NCBI RefSeq assembly: GCF_900104725.1
Contig: NZ_LT629758.1
Location: forward strand, 992,001 to 1,056,000
Direction of reading: 5' to 3'
From: Actinoplanes derwentensis
GTDB lineage: Bacteria > Actinomycetota > Actinomycetes > Mycobacteriales > Micromonosporaceae
DNA: 64,000 nucleotides
Shown here piece by piece: positions 26,482-35,530 of this stretch (the first letter of the stretch is position 1; each line of letters starts with the position of its first letter). A program made the position numbers and the translations under genes. The notes beneath the pieces were generated by a model that saw only the letters and a program-made list of their open reading frames with translations, made no database searches and was not told the DNA's origin.

Positions 26482-28932
26482 ATGCTCAAGACCGACCTGC
26501 ACACGGGCTGGACCGTCCGTGCAGCCGGTGGCCCCATCCCGTCCGGGATCGCCGCTTCCCCAGTGCCCGCGACGGTGCCCGGCACGGTCCACACCGATCT
26601 GCTCGCCGCCGGGCTGATCCCCGACCCTTACCTGGGCGGCAACGAGGCCGATCTCGCCTGGTTCCACCGCAGCGCCTGGATTTACGACACCGTGGTGACC
26701 GCCGCGCCGGCCGGTGACGGCGAGCGCGTCGACCTGGTCTTCGACGGGCTCGACACGGTGGCGGCGGTGTCGTTCGGCGGGGCCGAGGTGGGGCGGACCC
26801 GGAACATGCACCGCAGTTACCGCTTCGACGTGCGGCACCTGCTGCACGACGGCGGCATCCCGCTGAGTGTGCGTTTCGACTCGGCCCTCGATTACGCCGA
26901 GCAGAGCGAACGGGAGCTGGGCAGCCGGCCCCGGCCGTACCATCATCCGTTCAACGCCGTCCGCAAGATGGCCTGCTCCTTCGGTTGGGACTGGGGCCCG
27001 GACCTGCAGACGGCCGGCATCTGGAAGAGCGTGCGCCTGGAACGCTGGCACACCGCCCGGCTGGCCACCGTCCGCCCGCTCGCCACCCGCGACCGGCTCA
27101 CCGTGCACATCGACCTGGAGCGCGCCGCGGACGTCCCGGTGACGGTCGAGGTGACCGCCGGCGAGCACACCGCGGTCATCGAACTGCCCGGCGGCATCGA
27201 CCAGGGCGCCGTCGAACTCGCCGTGCCGGACGCCCCGCTCTGGTGGCCCGCCGGTTACGGCGACCAGCCACTCGTCGACGTCACCGTGACCCTGCGCGAC
27301 AGCACCGAGACCCTCGATGAGCACCACAGCCGAGTCGGGTTCCGTGACGTGCAGCTCGACGAGAGCCCCGATGAACACGGCAGCCGCTTCGCTCTGTCGG
27401 TCAACGGCACCGAGATCTTCGTCCTCGGGCTCAACTGGATCCCCGAGGACCACCTGCTCACCCGGATCACCCGGGAACGCCTGGAAGCCTCGGTGGACCG
27501 GGCCGTCGCCGCCAACGCCAACCTGCTGCGCGTCTGGGGCGGCGGCATCTGGGAGACCGGTGACTTCTACGACGTGTGCGACGAACGCGGCGTCCTCGTC
27601 TGGCAGGACTTCCCACTCGCCTGCGCGGCTTACTCCGAGGAGGAGCCGCTCCGCTCCGAGATCCTCACCGAAGCCCGGGAGAACGTCGCCCGGCTCGCCC
27701 CGCACCCGTCGCTGATCCTGTGGAACGGCGGGAACGAGAACATCTGGGGTCACGAGGACTGGGGCTGGAAAGAAGCACTGAACGGCGCCACCTGGGGTGC
27801 CCGCTACTACTACGAGGACTTCCCGGCGCTGCTCGCCGAACTCGACCCGACCCGGCCGTACCACCCGGGCAGCCCGTCCAGCCCCGGTTTCGCGCCGGAG
27901 GACGTGCACCCGAACGACGACCGGCACGGCACCCGGCACGAGTGGGAGGCCTGGAACCGGCAGGATTACACCCACCACGACGGCTTCGTGCCCCGGTTCT
28001 GCTCTGAGTTCGGCTGGCAGGCGCCGCCGACCTGGGCCACCCTGACCGCCGCGCTCGCCCCCGAGGATCTGCGCAAGGAATCGGCCGCCTTCCTGTTGCA
28101 CCAGAAAGCCGAGGACGGCAACGGCAAACTCGACCGCGGGCTCGCCCACCACATGCGGGTCCCCGCCGACTTCGGTGACTGGCACTGGGCCACCCAGCTC
28201 AACCAGGCCCGCGCCACCCGTTACGCCGTCGACCACCTGCGCAGTCATGCTCCACGAACCATGGGCAGCATCATCTGGCAGCTCAACGACTGCTGGCCGG
28301 TCACCTCGTGGGCGGTCGTCGACGGGGCGGGACGGCTCAAACCCGCTTGGTATGCGCTGCGCCGGGCGTACGCCGCAATCAGGGTCTCGTTTGTCCGCCG
28401 GGGAGACCGCACGCTGCTCGCAGTGATCAACGACAGCGATCTGCCGTGGCGCGAGAGCGCCCGTTTCCGGCGACTCCGTTTCGACGGCACGGTCCTCGCC
28501 GAGATCAGCTCGGACGTCTCGGTGACGCCCCGCTCGGTGACCCTCATCGATATTGCCCCCTCGTTGCTCGCTGCTTCCGACCCCACCCGGGAGGCGCTGG
28601 TCGCCGACGCCGGCGGGCTTCGCGCCACGCATCTGTTCGCCGAGGACAAGGACCTCAATTACGACCCCGCTGCGGTGCGGGCACACACGGTCGCCGTCGA
28701 AGGTGGTTACTCGGTGACCGTGACCGCGGCATCGTTCGCCCGGGACGTCGCCGTCCTCGCTGACCGGGTCGCTCCCGACGCCGTCGTCGACGACATGCTC
28801 ATCGATCTCCTTCCTGGGGAGAACCATACTTTTCAGGTGTTGACGGATTCTGTAGTCGACGCGGAGACGTTCAGTGCCCCCGAGGTGCTGCGATCGGCGA
28901 ACGTCCTGACCAGCCCGGCCAAGGTCGGCTGA
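26482..28932 (+). CDS. Beta-mannosidase, GH2
   Basis: An 816-residue GH2 beta-mannosidase that releases mannose from the non-reducing end of beta-manno-oligosaccharides; cytoplasmic. I start at ATG 26482, placed behind GAGGAG. An upstream open stretch in this frame overlaps the GH36 gene and is not coding. The sugar-binding N-terminal domain (SLDxAE-like region, then FGWDWGPDL) is followed by the barrel with acid/base E419 in WNGGNENIWG and nucleophile E509 in CSEFGWQAPP. Length and motifs match the family. The stop TGA is followed at once, in the same frame, by the ATG of the LacI-like gene. With the GH36 enzyme it would dismantle galactomannan oligosaccharides. Confidence 0.94.
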   Translation: MLKTDLHTGWTVRAAGGPIPSGIAASPVPATVPGTVHTDLLAAGLIPDPYLGGNEADLAWFHRSAWIYDTVVTAAPAGDGERVDLVFDGLDTVAAVSFGGAEVGRTRNMHRSYRFDVRHLLHDGGIPLSVRFDSALDYAEQSERELGSRPRPYHHPFNAVRKMACSFGWDWGPDLQTAGIWKSVRLERWHTARLATVRPLATRDRLTVHIDLERAADVPVTVEVTAGEHTAVIELPGGIDQGAVELAVPDAPLWWPAGYGDQPLVDVTVTLRDSTETLDEHHSRVGFRDVQLDESPDEHGSRFALSVNGTEIFVLGLNWIPEDHLLTRITRERLEASVDRAVAANANLLRVWGGGIWETGDFYDVCDERGVLVWQDFPLACAAYSEEEPLRSEILTEARENVARLAPHPSLILWNGGNENIWGHEDWGWKEALNGATWGARYYYEDFPALLAELDPTRPYHPGSPSSPGFAPEDVHPNDDRHGTRHEWEAWNRQDYTHHDGFVPRFCSEFGWQAPPTWATLTAALAPEDLRKESAAFLLHQKAEDGNGKLDRGLAHHMRVPADFGDWHWATQLNQARATRYAVDHLRSHAPRTMGSIIWQLNDCWPVTSWAVVDGAGRLKPAWYALRRAYAAIRVSFVRRGDRTLLAVINDSDLPWRESARFRRLRFDGTVLAEISSDVSVTPRSVTLIDIAPSLLAASDPTREALVADAGGLRATHLFAEDKDLNYDPAAVRAHTVAVEGGYSVTVTAASFARDVAVLADRVAPDAVVDDMLIDLLPGENHTFQVLTDSVVDAETFSAPEVLRSANVLTSPAKVG

Positions 28933-29745
28933 ATGCTGATCGGCCTGGTGCTCACCGGTAGCACCGCCCGGGTGGGCGTCGAGCCGTTCTTCATGGAGCT
29001 GATCGCCGGCATGGAGGATGCCCTCGCTCCGCGGGGCCTCACCGTCCTGCTGCTGGTCGTCCCGTCGGTCGAGGCCGAGCTGGACACCTATCGACGCTGG
29101 GCCGGCGACCACACTGTGCGGGCCGTCGTCGTGGTCAACCTTGTCCACGACGACCCGCGACCGGAGTTCCTGGCCGCGCTGGGCCTGCCCGCGGTGCTGG
29201 CCGGGCGCACCGACCACCCCGGTTTCGCCAGGGTGGTGACCGACGACGCGGGCGCCCTGACCGTCGCGGTGGACCTGCTGGCGGAGTTGGGCCACCGCGT
29301 CATCGGCCGGGTCACCGGGCCCGCCGACCTGGTCCACACCGCCGACCGGACGGCCGCCATGCTTCTCGCGGCCGCGCGACACGACATCCGGGTGCACCTG
29401 GTGGAAGGTGACTACAGCGCGTCCGCCGGGATCCGCGGGGTGCGGGAACTTCTCGCCGTCACCCCGCCGCCCACGGCCGTCGTCTTCGACAACGACGTGA
29501 TGGCCGTCGCCGCCTCCAACTCCGGCATCGACGTCCCCGGCCAGGTCAGCCTGCTCGTTCACGACGACTCGCCGCTCTGTGAACTCGCCGTGCCGCCGCT
29601 CTCCGCCCTCAGCATCGACGTGCACGAACACGGGCGGGTCCTCGGCCGTGTCGTCCTGGCCGCCCTCGACGGTGCCGCGCCTGCCGAGTACCCGGGCCCA
29701 CCGGTCCGGGTCCTGCGCCGGGCCAGCATAGAGTCGGTTCGGTGA
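28933..29745 (+). CDS. LacI-type sugar-sensing domain without HTH
   Basis: A 270-residue protein that aligns by eye with the periplasmic-binding-like effector domain of LacI/GalR regulators: N-terminal LIGLVLTGS, central VVTDDAGALTVAVDLLAELGH, later PTAVVFDNDVMAVAA and VSLLVHDDSPL. The usual N-terminal helix-turn-helix and hinge of about 60 residues are missing. There is no room for them, because the beta-mannosidase stop codon lies directly before the ATG. The ribosome-binding site is AAGG at 28921-28924. It could be a cytoplasmic sugar sensor, a partner or anti-regulator for the ROK protein, or a decayed regulator. Its stop overlaps the next GTG start. Confidence 0.8.
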   Translation: MLIGLVLTGSTARVGVEPFFMELIAGMEDALAPRGLTVLLLVVPSVEAELDTYRRWAGDHTVRAVVVVNLVHDDPRPEFLAALGLPAVLAGRTDHPGFARVVTDDAGALTVAVDLLAELGHRVIGRVTGPADLVHTADRTAAMLLAAARHDIRVHLVEGDYSASAGIRGVRELLAVTPPPTAVVFDNDVMAVAASNSGIDVPGQVSLLVHDDSPLCELAVPPLSALSIDVHEHGRVLGRVVLAALDGAAPAEYPGPPVRVLRRASIESVR

Positions 29746-30920
29746 GCTTCGACGTCACCGCCTTCCGCACCCACTTCCCGTCTCTCGACTCCGGCCTGGC
29801 CTTCTTCGACGGGCCCGGCGGCACCCAGACCCCGCGCCCGGTCGCCGAGGCGATCGTCGCGACGATGACCGGGCCGCTCTCCAACCGGGGCGCGGTCAGC
29901 ATCTCCGAACGCAACGCCGACCGGGCCGTCACCGACTTCCGGTCCGCCTACGCCGACCTGCTGGGCGTGCCCGCGAACGGCATCGTGCACGGGCGCAGCG
30001 CCACCCAGCTCACCTACGACTTCTCCCGGCACCTGGCCAAGACCTGGCAGCCCGGCGACGAGATCGTGGTCAGCCGCCTCGACCACGACAGTAACGTCCG
30101 CCCGTGGATCCAGGCGGCCGCCGCCACCGGGGTCACGGTCCGCTGGATCGAGATCGACCCCGCTACCACCGAACTCGACCTCTCCCTGGAACTCTCGCCC
30201 CGCACCCGGCTGGTGGCGGTTACCGCGGCCTCCAACGTGCTCGGCACCGTCACCCCGCTCCGGAAGATCGCCGACATGGCCCACGCGGTCGGCGCCCTGC
30301 TTTACGTGGACGGGGTGCACTACGCCGCTCACCGGTTCGTGGACGTGCCCGCGCTCGGCGCCGACCTGTTCGTGTGCTCGCCGTACAAGTTCCTCGGCCC
30401 GCACTGTGGTGTCCTCGCCGCCGACCCGGCGCTGCTGGAGACGCTGCGGCCGGACAAACTGATCCCGTCGGCGGACACCGTGCCCGAGCGTTTCGAGTTC
30501 GGCACCCTGCCGTACGAGCAACTGGCCGGCGCCACCGCGGCGGTCGACTTCCTCGCTTCGGGTTACTCGGGCACGCGCCGGGAGCGCCTGGTCCAGTCCT
30601 TTCAAGCACTGCACGCGCACGAGGGCATGCTGCGGGCCCGCATCGAGAACGGCCTGGACGGCATCACCCTCCACTCGAAGGCCGCCGACCGGACGCCCAC
30701 GCTGCTGATGAGTTTCGAAGGTCAGGACGCCCGCGACGCTCAGCTCTTCCTGGCCGCCCGGGACGTCCTGGCGCCGGCCGGGTCCTTCTACGCCCACGAG
30801 CCGTTCGAAGCCCTCAAACTGCCGAATCCCGCGCTGCGGGTGGGACTGGCCGCTTACAACACGGTGGACGAGGTGGACCGGCTTCTCCACGGGCTGGCCG
30901 CCTTCCGATCAGCCGCCTGA
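29742..30920 (+). CDS. Class V aminotransferase, cysteine-desulfurase-like
   Basis: A 392-residue PLP enzyme of the class V aminotransferase / cysteine-desulfurase-like group. The PLP lysine is K216 in VCSPYKFLGPHCG, and the preceding LYVDGVHYAAH supplies the cofactor-ring Asp and His. The N-terminus (FFDGPGGTQTPRPVAEA) matches the SufS-like subfamily often annotated as kynureninase- or desulfurase-like. No Fe-S assembly genes are near, so a role in Fe-S cluster formation is unlikely and the substrate is open. The GTG start overlaps the LacI-like stop (GTGA), making it the last gene of the rightward locus B transcript, perhaps by chance of arrangement. Confidence 0.85.
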   Translation: MSFDVTAFRTHFPSLDSGLAFFDGPGGTQTPRPVAEAIVATMTGPLSNRGAVSISERNADRAVTDFRSAYADLLGVPANGIVHGRSATQLTYDFSRHLAKTWQPGDEIVVSRLDHDSNVRPWIQAAAATGVTVRWIEIDPATTELDLSLELSPRTRLVAVTAASNVLGTVTPLRKIADMAHAVGALLYVDGVHYAAHRFVDVPALGADLFVCSPYKFLGPHCGVLAADPALLETLRPDKLIPSADTVPERFEFGTLPYEQLAGATAAVDFLASGYSGTRRERLVQSFQALHAHEGMLRARIENGLDGITLHSKAADRTPTLLMSFEGQDARDAQLFLAARDVLAPAGSFYAHEPFEALKLPNPALRVGLAAYNTVDEVDRLLHGLAAFRSAA

Positions 30921-30943
30921 GCGGCGTTTCTTCACGCCTGAGG

Positions 30944-30981
30944 CGACTATACACACGGTTTATAAACCGTGTGTATAGTCG
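30944..30981. promoter_or_regulatory. Perfect 38-bp palindrome, PadR operator candidate
   Basis: Half-site CGACTATACACACGGTTTA (30944-30962) is mirrored without a single mismatch at 30963-30981. The last base lies five nucleotides before the PadR ATG at 30987. No ribosome-binding site fits between them, so either the palindrome carries the promoter of a leaderless transcript or it covers the translation start. PadR proteins bind inverted repeats as dimers and usually repress themselves and their neighbour transporter. Confidence 0.85.
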
Positions 30982-30986
30982 TCGGC

Positions 30987-31514
30987 ATGTCAGTCAGCTT
31001 CGCTCTGCTGGGACTGCTGGAGAACGGCCCCCGGCATGGATACGACCTCAAGCGCACCTACGACGACACGTTCGGGCGGGACCGTTCCCTGCACTACGGG
31101 CAGGTCTACTCGACGATGGCCCGCCTCCTTAAGAACGGGCTCGTCGAGGTGGAGTCCGAGCCGGGCGACGGACCGGACCGCAAGAGATATGCGATCACCG
31201 ACGCCGGGATCACCGACGTCGCCGAGTGGATCACCCGACCGGAGAAACCCGAGCCGTACCTGCAGAGCACGCTCTACACCAAGGTGGTGCTGGCCCTGCT
31301 GACCGGCCGGGACGCCGCCGAGGTCCTCGACAGCCAGCGCGGCGAGCACCTGCGCCTGATGCGCGAGCTGACCCGCCGCAAAGCCACCGGTGACCTCGCC
31401 GACGAGCTGATCTGCGACCACGCCCTGTTCCACCTGGAAGCCGACCTGCGCTGGCTGGAGCTGACCACCGCCCGCCTGGACCGCCTGGCCGCCACCTACG
31501 GAGAGTCCCGATGA
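30987..31514 (+). CDS. PadR-family transcriptional regulator
   Basis: A 175-residue PadR regulator with an N-terminal winged helix (ALLGLLENGPRHGYDLKR, then HYGQVYSTMARLLKNGLV) and a C-terminal four-helix dimerisation region (subfamily with DUF4180-like Vir region absent). I start at ATG 30987. A GTG 18 bases upstream lies inside the palindrome. Its stop overlaps the ABC ATPase start (ATGA). It probably represses the three-gene operon from the palindrome just upstream and is relieved by a compound that the transporter exports or senses. Confidence 0.93.
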   Translation: MSVSFALLGLLENGPRHGYDLKRTYDDTFGRDRSLHYGQVYSTMARLLKNGLVEVESEPGDGPDRKRYAITDAGITDVAEWITRPEKPEPYLQSTLYTKVVLALLTGRDAAEVLDSQRGEHLRLMRELTRRKATGDLADELICDHALFHLEADLRWLELTTARLDRLAATYGESR

Positions 31515-32194
31515 CTGAGCAAGCCCTCCTGAGCGCCGAGGACCTGCACCTGAACTTCGGCGAGACCAAGGCGCTCGACGGCGCTTCCCTGCACGTGCGG
31601 GCCGGTGAAGTGGTGGCCCTGATGGGACCGTCCGGCTCTGGTAAGTCGACATTGCTGCACTGCCTGGCCGGCATCCTCTCCCCAGAGGCGGGCCAGGTGT
31701 CCTATGCCGGCCGGGACCTGACCGCGATGTCCGACAGTGAGCGCAGCACGCTTCGCCGGGGCGAGTTCGGGTTCGTGTTCCAGTTCGGGCAGCTGGTGCC
31801 GGAGCTGACCTGTCTGGAAAATGTGGCGTTGCCACTGCGCCTGTCCGGGACCGGCCGCCGCGAGGCACACCGGATCGCCGGCGAGTGGCTGGATCGCCTC
31901 GAGGTCGGCGACGTCGCCCAGAAACGTCCCGGCCAGGCCTCCGGCGGCCAAGGCCAGCGGGTCGCGGTGGCCCGGGCGCTGGTCGCCCAGCCGCGAGTCG
32001 TCTTCGCCGACGAGCCGACCGGCGCACTGGACTCCCTCAACGGCGAGCTGGTGATGAAATTGTTCATCGCGGCCGCCAAGGAGACCGGCGCGGCCGTGGT
32101 GCTGGTCACCCACGAGGCCCGGGTCGCGGCCTGGTCCGATCGGGAGGCCGTGGTCCGCGACGGCCGGGTCCGCGAGCAGGAGTTCGTCCGATGA
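31511..32194 (+). CDS. ABC transporter ATPase, MacB/LolD type
   Basis: A 227-residue ATP-binding subunit. Walker A is GPSGSGKST with K45, the signature is QASGGQGQR, a variant of LSGGQ, and Walker B is VVFADEPTGALD. It belongs to the group that works with FtsX-type permeases in export or mechanotransmission (MacB, LolCDE, BceA). It overlaps PadR and the permease by 4 bp each, so the three are one translational unit. Confidence 0.95.
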   Translation: MTEQALLSAEDLHLNFGETKALDGASLHVRAGEVVALMGPSGSGKSTLLHCLAGILSPEAGQVSYAGRDLTAMSDSERSTLRRGEFGFVFQFGQLVPELTCLENVALPLRLSGTGRREAHRIAGEWLDRLEVGDVAQKRPGQASGGQGQRVAVARALVAQPRVVFADEPTGALDSLNGELVMKLFIAAAKETGAAVVLVTHEARVAAWSDREAVVRDGRVREQEFVR

Positions 32195-34431
32195 CGCTGA
32201 TCCGGCGGTGGTTCTTCGAGCTCGGGCTCGGCGCGCGGATGAGTGTCGCCGGAGGCCGGTCCGGCTGGACCAGACTCGCCCTCATCGCCGCCGGGGTGGG
32301 CATCGGCGTCGCGGTGCTGCTGTCCATCGCGGCCCTGCCCGCCGCGATCGGGGCGGCCACCGCGCGCGACCAGGCCCGCAGCGAAAACCCGCAGGAGAGC
32401 CCGCCGAAAGGCGACAACACCCTGCTGATCGGCATCGCCACCACCATGTTCGGCAGCGACTCCGTGCACGGGCGGATGCTCCAGCCGGAAGGCGCCAATC
32501 CGCCGATCCCGCCGGGCGTGACCACCTTGCCGAAACCGGGCCAGATGATCGTCTCCCCAGCCTTGGCCGACCTGATCCGGGACAACCCGTTGCTCGCCCA
32601 GCGGTGGGATGCCCCCATCGTCGGCACCATCGGCGAGCAGGGTCTGCGAGGTCCCGCCGACCTGGCCTTCTACCTGGGCACCGACACCCTCACCGAGGAG
32701 ACCGGCTACCGGATCGACCGCTTCGGGGCTGGCGGCGCCGATGACGGCGAGGGCACCTCTCCGGCGATGCTTCTGCTCGGTGCCGTCGGCATCGTGGTGC
32801 TGCTGATGCCGGTGATGGTTTTCATGGCCAGCGCCGTGCGTTTCGGCGGCGAGGCCCGAGACCGGCGGCTGGCCGCGCTGCGGCTGGTCGGCTCGGACGC
32901 CTCGATGACCAGGCGGATCGCCGCCGGCGAGACCCTGGCCGGTGCGGTGCTCGGGCTGGGCCTCGGTGCGGTGCTGGCGGTGGGGGCGGCCCTGGCCGCG
33001 AACCGGTGGGCGACTGGTGCCCTCAGCTTCTACCTGTACGACATGCGACCTGTGCCCGCGCTGGTCGCCCTGATCGTGGTGGCGGTGCCCGCGGTGGCCG
33101 TGCTGGTCACCCTGTCGGCGATGCGCCGGGTGGTCGTGGAACCGCTCGGTGTGGTCCGGCTCAGCACCACGGTGCGCCGGCGGCTGTGGTGGCGGCTGGT
33201 CCTGCCGGTCCTCGGCGTGGCCCTGCTCTGGCCGCTCAGGAACGGCCTGGAAGACGGTTCGAGCGGCGTGGAGTTCCAGGCCGCGGGCGGGGTGGCGCTG
33301 TTGTTGATCGGCCTGGCGCTGCTGCTGCCCTGGCTGGTCGAAGCTACCGTGGACCGGCTCGGCGGCGGCAGTCTGGCCTGGGAGCTGGCGATCCGCCGCC
33401 TCCAGTTCGACAGCGGCACCGCGGTCCGGGCTGTCTCCGGCATCGCCGTCTCGGTCGCCGGGGTGATCGCCCTGCAGGGACTGGTCTCCGGCATCGAGAG
33501 TGTGGTCGGCCCCAGCGACTCCGCCACCGGCCGGTTCCACCACCAGATCTCGCCGACGACCGACATCCCGGACAGCGCCTGGACGGCCGCGCTGAGCAAG
33601 ACCCCGGGCGTCCGGGAGACCCGGACGATCCGGACCGTCTTCGGAGAGCTCTCCGGGGACTCGACAGCGATCCATATCGGCGACTGCCAGGCCCTCCACC
33701 GCTACGCCGACATGAGCGCCTGCGCTGACGGCGACGTCTACGGCATCGCCGTCCCCGAGGGCCGGACCGAATACACGCTGCGAGACGGTGGGACCTGGAC
33801 CCCGCCGGCCCCGACCAAGCAGGCGACAGGTGCCGATTCGGTGCTGGGTTATGGCGCGATGCTCCTGGTCACCACCGGCGCGATCGCCGGTGGCGACATC
33901 CCGGAGACGGAATCCACCTACGCCGTCGACCTCGACACGAGCCAGTTCGGCGCCTTGGAGCAACTGCGCAACACAGCTGCGCGTCTCGATCCGCAGGCCC
34001 TCGTCTACGACCCGGGCAACGCCACCATCGCCGACGTGATGCGCACATCCCGGCAAGGTCTGCTGGCCGGCACGATCGTCCTGCTGGTGTTGATCGGCGC
34101 GAGCATGCTCGTCAACGTCGCCGAACAGCTCCGCGAACGCCGCCGTGTCCTCGCGGTCCTGGTGGCCTTCGGCACCCGCCGGCGCACCCTGACCGGTTCC
34201 GTCCTGTACCAGGCCACCATCCCGGTCTTGATCGGGATGGCACTGGCGGTGTCCCTGGGCAGTGCTCTGGCGGCGGTGATGATGACCGCGGTGGACGCCC
34301 CGGTGACCATCGACTGGTTCGGCATCGGCACCACGTCCGCGGTCGCCGTCCTGGTCGTGCTCGGCACCACAGCCGCGGCCTTGCCTTCCTTGATGCGCCT
34401 GACCCGCCCCGGCAACCTACGCAACGAGTGA
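32191..34431 (+). CDS. FtsX-family ABC permease
   Basis: A 746-residue membrane protein with two FtsX-like permease regions. A first membrane segment (about 25-47) is followed by an outside loop, three segments at about 190-320 (starting MLLLGAVGIVVLLMPV), further segments to about 440, a second outside domain of about 200 residues, and three C-terminal segments (about 620-740). I start at ATG 32191, overlapping the ATPase stop. The open frame extends upstream but only as antisense-like overlap with the ATPase. This layout is typical of actinobacterial permeases regulated by PadR. Likely exports a lipid, peptide or antibiotic; the substrate is not readable. Confidence 0.92.
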   Translation: MTLIRRWFFELGLGARMSVAGGRSGWTRLALIAAGVGIGVAVLLSIAALPAAIGAATARDQARSENPQESPPKGDNTLLIGIATTMFGSDSVHGRMLQPEGANPPIPPGVTTLPKPGQMIVSPALADLIRDNPLLAQRWDAPIVGTIGEQGLRGPADLAFYLGTDTLTEETGYRIDRFGAGGADDGEGTSPAMLLLGAVGIVVLLMPVMVFMASAVRFGGEARDRRLAALRLVGSDASMTRRIAAGETLAGAVLGLGLGAVLAVGAALAANRWATGALSFYLYDMRPVPALVALIVVAVPAVAVLVTLSAMRRVVVEPLGVVRLSTTVRRRLWWRLVLPVLGVALLWPLRNGLEDGSSGVEFQAAGGVALLLIGLALLLPWLVEATVDRLGGGSLAWELAIRRLQFDSGTAVRAVSGIAVSVAGVIALQGLVSGIESVVGPSDSATGRFHHQISPTTDIPDSAWTAALSKTPGVRETRTIRTVFGELSGDSTAIHIGDCQALHRYADMSACADGDVYGIAVPEGRTEYTLRDGGTWTPPAPTKQATGADSVLGYGAMLLVTTGAIAGGDIPETESTYAVDLDTSQFGALEQLRNTAARLDPQALVYDPGNATIADVMRTSRQGLLAGTIVLLVLIGASMLVNVAEQLRERRRVLAVLVAFGTRRRTLTGSVLYQATIPVLIGMALAVSLGSALAAVMMTAVDAPVTIDWFGIGTTSAVAVLVVLGTTAAALPSLMRLTRPGNLRNE

Positions 34432-34503
34432 TCCCCTCCGTCCCGGCCGGCCGGCGCGCCGCGATCCGGTCCGATTGGCCGAGGCGACACGGTCCGGTCC
34501 GGT

Positions 34504-34587
34504 GGAGTGGGGTGATGCCGTCCGGCCTGGCGGAGTGGGGTGATGCCGTCCGGCCTGGCGGAGTGGGGTGATGCCGTCCGGTCCGGT
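34504..34587. repeat. 28-bp tandem repeat, three copies
   Basis: Units starting GGAGTGGGGTGATGCCGTCC lie at 34504-34531, 34532-34559 and 34560-34587. The first two are identical; the third ends GGTCCGGT instead of GGCCTGGC. Degenerate half units (GGTCCGGT, GGAGCAGGGCGACG) flank the array. A recent slippage product. Confidence 0.9.
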
Positions 34588-34809
34588 GGAGCAGGGCGAC
34601 GCGGGCAGGTCCGGTCAGGGTGAGCGAGGCGGTGGGGTCGGAGACGTCTGGGTGGCGCTCCGCGGTTGGGATTGTGTGGTCTGTCAGGGTGCGAGTCCAC
34701 TCTGGCTGACCACACGGGAGTGGCCTTTGGGCCTTGGGAGTGAGGGCTTCGTGTCATGCGGTGGCCTGGGCGAGGGTGGCCAGGCGGCCCGTGCCTCGGA
34801 GAGGCTGCC

Positions 34810-34884
34810 GCTTGGTGGTCGGCCGTCTGGTAGACGGCCGTTTGGTGGTCTGCCGACTGGTGGTCTGCCGTTTGGTGGTTTTCT
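34810..34884. repeat. 15-bp tandem repeat, five degenerate copies
   Basis: Units GCTTGGTGGTCGGCC, GTCTGGTAGACGGCC, GTTTGGTGGTCTGCC, GACTGGTGGTCTGCC and GTTTGGTGGTTTTCT follow each other without gaps, ending 12 bp before the TetR stop codon. The period keeps a reading frame open on both strands, which explains spurious open frames there. Confidence 0.85.
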
Positions 34885-34896
34885 TCGGCGGTGAGG

Positions 34897-35511
34897 TCAG
34901 GTGATCAGGGTTCGGATCAGGCAGTCTGCTGCCCAGATGCGCCAGCGTTCGTGGGGCCAGCCTAAGTGGTCCACGAGCAGCAGGTATGTCTCCGGGGAGA
35001 GCAGGGCGACGCTGGTGTCGGTGGCGGTGCTGAGGTCCGTACGTAATTCGGCCTTGGTGCTCAATGCTTTTGCGAAGACTCCCTGGACCTCGTGGTGATG
35101 TCCGATAGCGGTCGCGCAGACTTCGGCCAGTTCGGGGTCGGTGGCGGCGTTGCGGATGATGTCGAGCAGGCGGGCGGCGCGTCGTAGCACCTCGCCGACG
35201 CCTTCCACCTGGCGTTCGATCTGGCGGTGTGAGTCGGGCTCGGCGAGTGCGGCTTGGACCCACGGGCGCTCCAGCGTGGGGGTCGGTTCGTCGTCGCCGG
35301 CTATTGCCCGGTCCAGGGCGGCGGCTAGGACGGCTCGTTTGTTGCCGAACGAGTAGTACACCGTCTGCTCGCTCACCCCCGCCGCCGCTGCGATGGCGTT
35401 GATGCTGGTCGTGGCGTATCCGGACGTGGTGAACGTCGCGGTCGCGGCGGCGGTGATGCGGGCTCTGGTGGCGCGAGCCCGCTCGGCACGCCCGTCGGTC
35501 TTTCCGGTCAC
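34897..35511 (-). CDS. TetR-family regulator
   Basis: A 204-residue TetR regulator. The N-terminal HTH reads TSINAIAAAAGVSEQTVYYSF (about residues 34-54), followed by the usual GNKRAVLAAALDRA. The C-terminal ligand domain is not assigned. GTG start at 35511. It is divergent from the dehydrogenase-like gene 41 bp away and probably controls it and itself. A pair of direct repeats lies in and next to that gap. Confidence 0.9.
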   Translation of the reverse strand: MTGKTDGRAERARATRARITAAATATFTTSGYATTSINAIAAAAGVSEQTVYYSFGNKRAVLAAALDRAIAGDDEPTPTLERPWVQAALAEPDSHRQIERQVEGVGEVLRRAARLLDIIRNAATDPELAEVCATAIGHHHEVQGVFAKALSTKAELRTDLSTATDTSVALLSPETYLLLVDHLGWPHERWRIWAADCLIRTLIT

Positions 35512-35530
35512 AGTGCTTGACTATAGCGGT

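Larger units (their letters stand above)
34432..34896. other. 465-bp gap made largely of short repeats
   Basis: Between the FtsX permease stop and the convergent TetR stop I see no gene. The gap holds two tandem arrays (34504-34587 and 34810-34884, listed separately), and short open frames across it have repeat-driven composition only. No clear terminator hairpin with a T-run is visible. Confidence 0.6.

Noticed and set aside
26068..29631. A 1187-codon open frame on the minus strand
   Set aside because: It is antisense to the beta-mannosidase and LacI-like genes, both of which have intact catalytic or family motifs. Long antisense frames are expected at this GC content.
31702..34056. A 784-codon minus-strand frame across the ABC/FtsX genes
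   Set aside because: Antisense shadow with His/Gln/Arg/Gly-rich composition. The plus-strand genes overlap neatly and carry Walker motifs.
34568..34894. A plus-strand frame encoding a Gly-Gly-Leu-Pro pentapeptide-like repeat
   Set aside because: The periodicity comes from the 15-bp DNA repeat, no ribosome-binding site precedes it, and the rest of the frame is low complexity.
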